NCBI GenBank assembly: GCA_029817715.1
Contig: JARUPY010000311.1
Span: forward strand, 1-64,000
Reading direction: 5' to 3'
Source: Melastoma dodecandrum
Lineage: Eukaryota; Streptophyta; Magnoliopsida; Myrtales; Melastomataceae
DNA length: 64,000 bases
Part shown: positions 55,142-64,000 of the stretch, one piece after another
Layout: each line of letters begins with the position of its first letter
Position numbering within the stretch: the stretch's first letter is position 1
Program-made: the position numbers and the translations under genes
Notes under the pieces: generated by a model
Told to the model about the DNA's origin: nothing
The model's database searches: none
The model's input: the letters and a program-made list of their open reading frames with translations, nothing else

Positions 55142-56151
55142 GAGGATGTGTTGTGAGCAAGTAGTGATTCCACGCTTGCCGTGACCAGCACCTTCTTCCA
55201 GCTACATATATATTGGGATTCTAAACATCTGACCGCCGCCCTACTCTGGCCATCATAAGTTTGCCTAGAGAAATACCATCGGAGTGATCTGACTTGTTAC
55301 TGCGGGCGATTCTCTTCTAGTTCGTGTAAATTAGTGTGGGGAGCTTAATGATGCCCAGGAAATTTGTATGCATTTAGTGTAACCACCAGCTGAACGGCTG
55401 CTGATTGAGTTCCCTTTATATTTACCTTTACACGCGTTGTTGCGCGTTGGCCTCCGATCATCACTACTGCCCATGATCATATGTAGTGTCCTTTTGGAGG
55501 AAACTCTTTAGAAATTGCTTGAGGTTTGTTTTCCTGTTGAATAGGGATAACCCAAACATCATTCTTGTATCCTCTGTGTTCATTCTTCTCAGGAGATACA
55601 CAACTGCAGCATGACCGAGAGGGCACACATGTTGGTGATCTCGTTGAATGTTCACAAATCACGAGTCCATAGCTGCACTCGAGCCCACGGAAACACTGAG
55701 ACTTTACCGTTTTCCTGCCCCATGACAAGTATGGTACAGAAAACCCGTGTGAGGCAATGTCCTGATTTTATCTTGTGGTTTGCAGCAACTGCTTATGCGA
55801 GGTAACAGGCCAACTCTCCTATGCCTTTTGCTGTTCGAAGTTTCGGTCTGTAGTGCCACTTGAATTAGCAAAGTCAGACACGCGTTTCAAACTGTGACAG
55901 TAACACACGACTTAACGTCGGTAAAACCTGACAAAAAGAAGCTTCCGGATGCACGAGGTGCGAGGCATATTTCGAAAAACTTCGAAGCAAAAGACAAACC
56001 CCAACATTGAAGTTTTCTACATCCTTTGAAACAGTACCTAGATGCAGGAAACTCAATCCATAGCAGCTGCGTACATGGATCGAATCTCTCAAATGCCTTA
56101 AATCCCGGCCCCAGCTGCAACTTCAAAGCCTGTTAGACACCTGTGCGTGAG
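55142..56151. other. 3' region of LHW-like gene and unassigned sequence
   Basis: The first few hundred bases should be the 3' UTR. A minus-strand frame of 83 codons at 55477-55728 (CFRGLECSYGLVICEHSTRS..., Cys-rich) and one of 79 codons at 55887-56126 have no recognised domain, and no exon structure was found around them. Confidence 0.35.
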
Positions 56152-56959
56152 TGATAACTGTACGAAAGTAAAGTTATTGAGAAACTCCTATGAGCATTAT
56201 TGTGACTAGTTCATTGAGTTTTATTATTTTAGTTATTTTTTAATATGGTTTGTATTTAATAGTCGGGTCATAATGTTCTTGCTTATTTTCATTAGTTTGT
56301 TAAGTTTAAGTCTTTAATGTATGTTGTGTTTGAACGAGGTTGGATGCGAAAAGGATGAGTTAAAGATCAGACAAAGAGTTGGTTGCCACCAACTTGGAGG
56401 AAGACTCGAGATTGATGCATCCGTCTGACCTAACGGATGAATTCGTATGTGATCTGATGGAGGAAAAGCTTCAGCCACTCTTCCACTGATAAAGATTGCG
56501 TCACCATATTATAAGAGTCTTTTATTTTACTTTGGACATTGAGTTTCTTTATTTTGTGTTTTAATTAAGTGCAAGGTTATTTTAAGTAACTTAGGAAGAA
56601 TATGTTTTAGGAACCCTAGAGAAGGACAGGGAGTTGACACGGTTAACTACTGAAAGGTGACTAGACAAGAAAATCAAGGTGGTGGGTGACCTTCAAATTA
56701 GAAGATCGGGATTGATGTCGTCATCCTTGTTTCTTACGTCGTCTCTAATTGTGTACCTTAAAATTTTGATGCCCAAAACAAGAAGATTTTCTTCATGAGG
56801 TACGTTATTATTTTTTGGATGAATTGTTTTTTGTTCAAAGTGTACAGATCATGTCATTAGGATATGCGTGTCTGAGACAGAAACGAATGACATGCTTACA
56901 CATTATCACCTGTCACTCTAAGAAGGTCACTTTGGAGGAGATCGTACTGCTGCAAAAGT

Positions 56960-56964
56960 GTTAC
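56960..56964. repeat. Target duplication of the first solo LTR, left
   Basis: GTTAC, repeated exactly at 58429-58433 on the right side of the inserted LTR. Confidence 0.85.
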
Positions 56965-58428
56965 TGATAACTCTATGAAAGTAGAGTTATTTCGGATCTC
57001 TAATGATGCTTTACGTGGTTAGTCGTACGAGTATTGATAGGAATTTGATAGGATTTGAGTGCTTTTTAGTTTAGTTTTATTTTAAGCCGATCTTTGTTAT
57101 TTTCGTAGTTTTTGAATCTATTTTGATTTGAATCGTTTATTTTGTTGATGCCTCTTGGTTTGTCATGTTTTAATGTAGGAAAATGAAGGAGATTTTGAAG
57201 CTGGAACAAAGTGAAGTGCATATGAGCAGGAATTGTCCAGAGAGCAGAAAGACGTGTCTTTCAGTTCTCAGAGACGTGTCCTTGCGGGTTCTGTGGATTC
57301 AAGCGACCACCGACGAACCTATTTCCAAATCGCTCAAGGAGTCTTCAAATCTTCCGGAGACTACATTACGAAGGATTAGAGGATCAACTAGTCATTTATT
57401 TGGTAGTTTAGGTTATTTTATTTTATTCTCCCTAGAAATATTATTTAGATTTGGAAAATCTTAGGAAATCTTTCTAGATGGGAACAATATATTCTGTTTT
57501 TAGAGGAACTTTAGGGGGTTTATTCTGAGGGGAGGAAGGAGGAGGAGACATTCGACTCAGGAACGGAGAAAGAAGTGACAGCTAGGGTTGAAGCGGAGAT
57601 CGGGACGAGGCTACTACTTCTTGGATCGGAAGATCGGGATGGCGTTTCTCTTTTCTTTCCCGTTAATTTCTATGTCGTTATTATTTTCTCTTGAACGTGT
57701 GATGAATTTCTTTTACGCTATGAACTAATTCCGTTTTCTAGGACTTCAATAGAACATAACGCTTTTATTTAACGAGTGAATTCCTTTTCTCCGTGTTATT
57801 CGAATTCGTGTAGTTACTTATTCATATCTTGATCTTAATGCGGTTAATTGACTGGCCACCAATTAATTTGATATGGAGACCTATTCGGGCTTGGAAAGGT
57901 TGTTTAGGTTAAGCCGTGGATTGAATAGCCTAAGTTAGCGTCTCTTTGGAAAACGGAGCTAATTCACGAAAGGGATAGGGATATACCGAATCGCCTTAGG
58001 TAGCCATTTAGGGTTCTTGCATAATGGGTTCCCACTAGTTAATTTCCTAAGAATATAATGATTAGCTCGATACAGGGAATACGTCCTTAGAGCTTTCGGA
58101 AGAGGCGTAAGGAGATAATCGAACCCTAGGTTAGTAACTTGAGAATTTGATAATTGGAGAAAGGAAGGAACGAGTTAGATAATTCGTTAGGGGAAGTTGA
58201 TAGTCCTAGGCTTTTAATATTTGATTGAATTACCGTTTATTTGCATTTTATTTCTCTATTTTACTCTCATTCATATTGTTTGATTTGACCTCAATATCGT
58301 TAAACGTGCGACCGTTAGGAATTTCCTTCTCTGTTGATTCTCTGTGGCATCGACCTCTACTTACCCTATCTACAAGTTAGTTGGGTTTGTTAGAGTATTT
58401 AATTTGCCGCCTTCGACAAGCGTGATCA
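56965..58428 (+). mobile_element. Solo LTR nested in Athila-type integrase
   Basis: The element spans 1464 bp with TG start (TGATAACTCTATGAAAGTAG) and CA end (GCGTGATCA), flanked by GTTAC on both sides. Removing it rejoins the integrase fragments without loss. It has no coding content beyond short fortuitous frames. The first 25 bases form a stem (AACTCTA / TAGAGTT) shared with 61298. Recombination between the two LTRs of a full element is the usual origin. Confidence 0.88.
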
Positions 58429-61297
58429 GTTACAATCATGTTTTTATTTGCCCACCTTATTTAAAGATGCTTATCAACTTGTGGCGCATTATAATAGGTG
58501 ACAACGAGTGGGGAACTTCAAGAGACGGAATGAGATGCCATTGCAATACATCACCGAACTAGTTTATTCTTGTCACGGTAGATTATGGTTCAAAGTGGGT
58601 GGAACAATGGCTTTTCCTCATTAATGATTCTAAAGTAGTTGTGAGATTTGTATAGAAACATAATTTTACATGATTTCTTGTGCCTCAAGTAATTATTAGC
58701 GACGAAGGCACCCACTTCAGTACTCGACACAATTCACGACATTGCTTGGTAAACATGGCATGAAGCAAAGGGTCACTACGACACACCATCCTCAGATAGC
58801 AGCCAAGTTGAGGTCTCTAACCATGAGATCAAGTGAATTCCTAAGAAGACAATCAGTTTAACACGAAAAAATTGGGTGATGAAACTTGATGAAGTTTTGT
58901 GGGCATACATAACAACATATAAAACTATAGGGATGTCTCCATATCGACTTGTCTTCGAGAAGGCATGTCACCTCCGGGTGGAGCATGAGCACAAGGCATA
59001 TTGGGCACTTCAACACTTGGACTTTGATGTCGAAAAGGCAAGCAAAAAATAAGATTCCTCCAACTGAATGAACTAGAGGAGCTTCTACGCCAAGCATACA
59101 AGAATGCGAATCTTTACAAAGACAAAAGTGAAAAAATTACACGGCAACAAGATTCCCAAACAAGGTGTTTACACTAGGTGAGTTGGACTTACTTTTCAAT
59201 TCTTGCTCGCAGGTATTTCCAACTAAACTAAAATCGAGGTGGCTGAGTGAGTCGTAACCATCTTTCCTCACGAAGCGGTAAAAATTAAGACGGAAAATTC
59301 TAAGAAAACCTTCAATGTTAATGGATTGTGATTAAAAAACACTGCCGAGGAGAGCCTGTTGATGGAGGAGTTATCTCACCCAACTCTAACAAGTGTGATG
59401 AACAGAGAAGTCGAGCTTACGATTATAAAAAAATGGCGCCTCTTTATAGGCAACCCAAGTTCCTAGTCAAAGTTTTTCTTTTGTTTTCTTTGTATTTTTC
59501 TTGATTAGGGACTATTCTTTTTTTTTAGGTAGACGAGTAGGAGCAGGGCGTAAATCCTTCAAATAGCATACATATGTGTCCTTGGGATCAGACAGACAAT
59601 AGACGAATGCATCCGTGAGATAAGACATCGGACAAATCCATTTGTCCATTCAGACGAATTTATCCGTTAATGTTTGGCAACTTCAGAGAGTTGATGAATA
59701 CATCCTTCGTTTTTGAGAGATGTGTTAGTACCCCTTCCATACCGATTTATTTTTTAAAAAAGAAAAAAATGTGATTGTTTTTTGCTTAAATCATCTACCA
59801 TATTCTAACTTCAGTTCCTTTCCTTGTAGCAATCACTTACTGCCCCCTTTCGCGCATAATCATCAGCGACTATAAGAATCCGAGACTCATCATGGGTTCA
59901 ACTAGGGAGTGGGTTCCTCAGTCGATTGGTGCAACTTCGCGTTAGCTAGTGCTCTTTCCCTTTATGGTTCTCTCAACTGCTTCTTTAGAATTTATTTGAC
60001 TTATCGACGAGAGAGAGTGCCCACACGAGAGAATTAGAGATCTTTGTGTCTGAGGCGGCCCGTAGTAAATAATTCTAGAATGGAATTGACAAGAACTGTA
60101 TTTTCATCCCAGAGCGCAGCTTCTTGATTAAGCCATAAGTTACCAATTGATTCATCTCTCAACTACAAAATCATGTTTGGACTTTGACACATTACATCTG
60201 TGCAGGAGGGAACGTACTATATTGATTTATGTTATCATAGCTTGTAAAGCCATCAGCGTGGTAATCTCCTTCATAGGACAGTTCTCCACATGACATCTAC
60301 TTCGAGGGAGGATTTTGGTTCTCGACGCTAATCACCATGCTTTGTCATCAAGTGAGTGTCCCCATTGACGCTCGAAAGGAAATGCTCCCTCCAAGTACCA
60401 TCATAACCGCACACTCTATTAATCTCTTAGCCTAGTCTCATCCTTCCGCGATCTCCCAACCTCCATCAGCGGTTTCCTCTTCCTCACATCTGTTAGCATC
60501 AACGTCTACTGCACTAACCTCATCTCTAGAGGAGTGATTTCAGCAATTTCAGTTGGAGACCTATCGACATGATCAATACGTGGAGGCATATTTTCAAAGG
60601 GTGGAAGATATATTCAAGTTTCACTAGACGACTTTAGGCTATATCATGAACGAAACATCTCAGTATGCCTTCTTGCTCGTCATTTCAACTCACTTCTCAA
60701 GAAGATCATGAAGACGACGCTATGGATGCTGATCATTCTTCCTTCGTTGACACCTAAACAGCCTGAGGTTTCATGGAAGCCTCTTTTCTTGTTCTTAATC
60801 TCTCATAGAGACGATGTTTGATTCAGGTCCAAGGAAAGTTAATTTGTTGTATGGTGTATAACTATCATTACGTTTGCTTTCTATAATTGGTTTGGGAGAG
60901 TTTGAGGTCTCATTATAGAGTGTTTGTTAAGTTGTTGCATGAAATTATTTTGAGTCTTTTGTTGATAGAGTCGTGTCCTTTGTAAGACTAAATGAAACAT
61001 ATGATGATCCCCCCTTTACTTGATGATAGATGTTGTGCACTCATAATTTGTGGATGAGGTAGTTTAAACTTAGGTTGAAACTAGATTTTCGATCAAATGT
61101 GTTATTTTCTTAATGAAATTGGTGATCCATCGGTGCTCGAAATTGAGACAATTTTTTTAAGGCCGGCCTCTAACGCATGGTGTGGATGACAAGGTTAGCT
61201 AGGCATTGTCTTGAAACGAGTCTTAGGTTCTCTATATTTTAGAAAGAAAAGGAAAAATAATACTACCAAGGGTTTGAGTACCAATTATAGGGCACAT

Positions 61298-62413
61298 TGA
61301 CAACTCTATGAAAGTAGAGTTATTTAGGCCAATTTCATTCCTTGTTAGATTTGTGAAATATTGCGTTCCTTGCATAATATTTCTTGATATTTCACATTAT
61401 TCCTGAGAGATTTGGATACTGTCGAATTTTGGATCTGTTTCAGGGTAAAAGCGGAAATATCTTACAGAGACCGTGCAGCTGCGAAGGAAAGTTGTGCAAC
61501 TGCGCGAAAGAAAGGAGGATGGACGGACTATCATAGAAACTTGGTGTAGCTGCACGAACGCGAGAAGAAAGATTTTATTCTAGATTTACTTAGATTCTCT
61601 AGGTTTATTTATTAGGCTTTATAAAAGTATATGACGAATTTCATCAAGGAGAGCAATAAGGGAGTTAGACTATTATTTAGGATGCTTTTACTTTCATAGA
61701 TTTGGTTCCTAAAATGGTGCTTGACTAAACTTTCTTTGCTAGGATTATGTTAAACCGATTTTCCTCGTTGAATTCCCTAAACTCGATTTTGAATAAATTC
61801 GTACTTTGAATGTTTACTTATTTCGTTTGATCTTAATGTATGCAATTTGTCTGATCAATGAATTGTATTAATTGTTATCCTAATTTAAACTCGGGAAATG
61901 AATTTTAAAAGAGAACAAAAACGGAATAGCCTTTGTTAATATCGTGGGAGCAAATTAATTAGTAAGTAATATCGGAAGATATACTTCGAGGCAACCATTA
62001 AAGGATCGAATCTTAATGTGTTTCTTGCCTTCACTATAGGGATACAGGTTTTATGATGGTTTGGAATAGTCCTTTGTAAACTCGGGAGAGGCACTTAGGG
62101 ATTGAGAATCCGGTTAGTAAACAGAATTACTTTGAATTTGAGGTATAGCGAGTGAAGGGATTTAACAAAACAAGGTGGGGATACGTGATCCTAGGCTTTT
62201 TCGACTGATTTAATTCCGATTCTTTGCTTTTTTTTTTCATTAGATCATTTTTTGAATTTTTAAACCCACTTTCTTATTGGCTTGGCTACATAAATACTGC
62301 GATTGTGTATGCTAAAAGGTTATATTTTGCTATTCTCGTGGGAACGATAACTTATTCATCTTTATATTACTTGTTGTGGTCCGTATATTTGCAGTGTGCG
62401 AATTTAGCGATCA
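61298..62413 (+). mobile_element. Second solo LTR of the same group, probable
   Basis: 1116 bp from TGACAACTCTATGAAAGTAG to GCGATCA. The flanks CACAT (61293-61297) and CACGT (62414-62418) match at four of five bases; the mismatch is a CpG-type transition. The start stem and the ending resemble the solo LTR at 56965-58428, but the middle differs in length and sequence, so it is a relative and not a duplicate. It could alternatively be the 3' LTR of the Athila-like element. Confidence 0.65.
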
Positions 62414-62926
62414 CACGTATTTGAGAAGGAAAAAATGTGTGATGATTGTGCCTGAATATGTACTTTAGCGGGAATCCAGCTGGTGTACTCTACAAAGTGA
62501 TTCAATTATTCATCACATAATGCTTTAGTCCAACTAGATCACGAGTCATTGATTGAAATCTCATTACATAAGAATATTAGTATGAGACGAGTACTTAGCG
62601 TCCGTCATGTGATTACAAACAAAAGAAAAAATAAAAAGCGTGTTATATGTTGAATGGTAAGAGAGAGCATATGGATGGATTGTATTTGGTCAGTCACCGT
62701 CATCATAAACTCTTAGGCCATGTTTGTTAAGTAGAAACATGATTAATTTTCTGTTTTGGTTTTCTATTTTGAAAAGGCCAAATTGACAAATATATTCTGT
62801 ACTATTTCAAAATTGACAGATTTATCCTATCGTCTAAAATTACACCCCCCACAACCCCATCTGACGCCGTTATTGCAAATCCATCCTCCGTTATCGGACT
62901 CACTAACGGAATCCTACGTGGATTTA
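62414..62926. other. Intergenic DNA upstream of the right-edge gene
   Basis: No gene. The stretch 62700-62925 may be a repeat: it has tract phrases such as AAATTGACAAAT/AAATTGACAGAT and CTAACGGAATCCTACGTGG, but no element ends were seen. Confidence 0.4.
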
Positions 62927-62984
62927 CACGTGGCGTAACGCCGTTTATTCGTTGCCGTGTGAATAAACGGCGTTACGCCACGTG
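62927..62984. promoter_or_regulatory. Perfect 24-bp inverted repeat with paired G-boxes
   Basis: The left arm 62927-62950 and right arm 62961-62984 are exact reverse complements around a 10-base loop. Each arm has CACGTGGC or its complement at its outer end, the core of the G-box/ABRE element bound by plant bZIP and bHLH factors. It lies 65 bases before the ATG at 63049, so it is in the proximal promoter or the 5' UTR. Confidence 0.85.
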
Positions 62985-63048
62985 GACGTAACTACGTGAA
63001 TTCGTCGTCGTAGCCTACCTTCCTTCTCCCATCATCACTCGCTCCCTC

Positions 63049-64000
63049 ATGGACGCCCCCGAAAACAAGAAAGGTGACGCCTTCATCCCCTCCGACGACC
63101 TCCCCCCCGCCGCCCCCGCAGACGTCTCCGTCTACTCCCTCCACCCATACCCTGCCAACCTCGGCGGCGGCATCTGCGCCTCTTGCCTCAAGGAGAAGCT
63201 CGGCAAGCTTATCTCCTTAACCTCCGCCTCCGTCTCATCCTCCTCCTCCTCCTCATTCCCTCTCCACCTTCACCGCCCTCCCTCCTCTTCCTCCTCCTCC
63301 TCCACCTCTGCAGTCCGCTCTCCCCCTTCCTCCGACCTCTCCACGTCCTCCTCCTCCTTCTCCAAGCCTAACACCCGCGGCCGAGCCCTCCGGGCCAAGA
63401 TTCCTGGGTTCCTCTACTACAAGAAGAAGAAGAACAGGAAGTGTCATTCCCCTGCTCCGGCCGTGTCAGATCGTGCCGCGGAGCTCACCTTTCGGAGGAG
63501 CAACACAGCTCCGAAAAGGCCAGAGCACCCGGGCAAGTTCCTCGACGAAGACATTCTTGAGTTTAGTCCCCGGAAGAAGGGGTTCTGGTCGTTTTTCTAC
63601 CTCCCTGCGAGCAACCACCTGCTGTACTCCGGGCCGAGGCATCGACACCGCGCCCCTAACAACAACAAAGCTCATGCGCCGTCCTCAGCCACCTCGGCAG
63701 TTACACCAGGAAGGAGGGCCGAGAGGACCTTGCCTCTCCCTGAGGACATATCCAAGAGGTGCGCCGAGGTCATCCTGGAGGACGATGACTTCGATGGTGT
63801 GGCTCGAAACGGTAATAATTTCGATAGGAAGGTGTCGAGATCCAGATCGGTCGGGTGCGGAAGCCGAAGCTTCTCTGGGGATTTCTTCAAGAGGATCTCG
63901 ACCGGGTTCGGCGACTGCACCTTCCGGCGCGTCCAGTCCCAGAGAGAACCCAACGGCCATGGCAACCCTAGGCACCGGGTCTCGTCAGCCGACCCAGACT
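63049..64000 (+). CDS. Uncharacterised plant Cys-motif, Ser-rich protein (5' part)
   Basis: The frame is open from ATG 63049 to the window edge (317 codons, no stop), so the gene is partial. N-terminal signature: VYSLHPYPANLGGG followed by ICASCLKEKLGKLI, a CxxC pair. Next comes a Ser-rich low-complexity stretch (residues about 65-120), then basic KIPGFLYYKKKKNRK, then FSPRKKGFWSFFYLPAS, an acidic RCAEVILEDDDFD and a conserved motif RSRSVGCGSRSFSGDFFKRI-STGFGDCTFRRV (residues about 262-295). I recall this architecture from a plant-specific family of unknown function but cannot give a reliable name; a distant tie to OCTOPUS-type proteins is possible. The GC-rich coding composition contrasts with the AT-rich flank. 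Antisense frames over the same region are shadows. Confidence 0.82.
   Translation, partial: MDAPENKKGDAFIPSDDLPPAAPADVSVYSLHPYPANLGGGICASCLKEKLGKLISLTSASVSSSSSSSFPLHLHRPPSSSSSSSTSAVRSPPSSDLSTSSSSFSKPNTRGRALRAKIPGFLYYKKKKNRKCHSPAPAVSDRAAELTFRRSNTAPKRPEHPGKFLDEDILEFSPRKKGFWSFFYLPASNHLLYSGPRHRHRAPNNNKAHAPSSATSAVTPGRRAERTLPLPEDISKRCAEVILEDDDFDGVARNGNNFDRKVSRSRSVGCGSRSFSGDFFKRISTGFGDCTFRRVQSQREPNGHGNPRHRVSSADPD

Larger units (their letters stand above)
56700..59300 (+). pseudogene. Athila-type RNase H end and integrase, interrupted and broken
   Basis: Frames on the plus strand follow the order of plant gypsy integrase: zinc-binding region before 56964, then DNA resumes at 58434 with CFYLPTLFKDAY, DYGSKWVE, VIISDEGTHFSTR (near 58690), HILR-like catalytic surroundings and the C-terminal ELDLLFNSCSQVFPTKLKSR (near 59190). 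Conserved Asp residues of the core can be seen in VDYGSKW and ISDEGTHF. Nonsense codons occur in nearly every segment, so no enzyme is made. A 1464-bp solo LTR lies between the zinc region and the core. Confidence 0.78.
56152..61297 (+). mobile_element. Decayed Athila-type Ty3/gypsy retrotransposon
   Basis: A possible LTR start lies at 56152 (TGATAACTGTACGAAAGTAAAGTTATT). Pol remnants follow: NKKIFFMRYVIIFWM near 56780, then EGHFGGDRTAAKVL (integrase zinc region, to 56964), resuming after a solo LTR as FYLPTLFKDAYQLV (from about 58440), RVGNFKRRNEMPLQ, VTVDYGSKWVE (58562) and QAYKNANLYKDKSEK (about 59090). After integrase comes GGCAACCCAAGTT (59448), a phrase typical of the Athila/Tat post-integrase region. 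The remainder to 61297 shows no recognisable protein. Many stops and shifts indicate an old insertion. Confidence 0.75.

Noticed and set aside
63253..63975. Antisense frames over the right-edge gene
   Set aside because: The plus frame from 63049 is open throughout with conserved-looking motifs; the antisense frames are GC-rich shadows.

Overview
The window is plant nuclear DNA, most likely from a eudicot. The genes have short GT-AG introns, the protein families are plant-specific (FANTASTIC FOUR, LONESOME HIGHWAY, BSL phosphatase), the intergenic DNA is AT-rich, and it is packed with Ty3/gypsy, Ty1/copia, hAT and Mutator-like elements. I saw no tRNA, rRNA or CRISPR array. Exon models and family calls were made by reading translations by eye; no database was searched.

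Host genes, left to right: an ML-domain lipid-recognition protein (minus, 4.8-6.0 kb, four exons, intact); a farnesylatable type A J-protein (minus, 12.7-14.5 kb, six exons, intact); an LSG1-type ribosome-biogenesis GTPase that is broken (plus, 19.1-27.1 kb); a broken BSL-type Kelch-phosphatase (plus, 32.1-33.7 kb); a DNAJC8-like J-protein (minus, 34.2-36.3 kb, with a lost start codon and a doubtful tail); a FAF-like protein (minus, 37.7-39.3 kb); an LHW-like bHLH regulator (plus, 51.3-55.1 kb, ten exons, intact); and the 5' part of an uncharacterised Cys-motif/Ser-rich protein running off the right edge (63.05 kb onward).

The gene order looks like an old conserved block. From memory, Arabidopsis has ML + ATJ3 side by side, ATJ2 close to a DNAJC8-like gene and a FAF-like gene, and LSG1-1 + BSL3 + LHW close together. 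Here these sets are merged, and the adjacent LSG1 and BSL copies have both decayed while their neighbours remain readable. That fits loss of one duplicate pair after polyploidy.

Mobile DNA fills the gaps: a gypsy gag remnant (2.3-3.2 kb); a Mutator-like element carrying a plant mobile domain (7.0-12.6 kb); a 3.4 kb hAT element with perfect 8-bp target duplication upstream of LSG1 (15.3-18.8 kb); a nearly complete 5.25 kb chromovirus-type gypsy element in an LSG1 intron (20.3-25.6 kb); a truncated copia element (28.0-31.9 kb) with a related LTR fragment at 42.4-42.7 kb; a second hAT remnant split by a 1.75 kb insertion (45.7-48.5 kb); and an Athila-like gypsy remnant split by a solo LTR, with another solo-LTR candidate beside it (56.1-62.4 kb). 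Several minisatellites and long G/C homopolymers lie between them.
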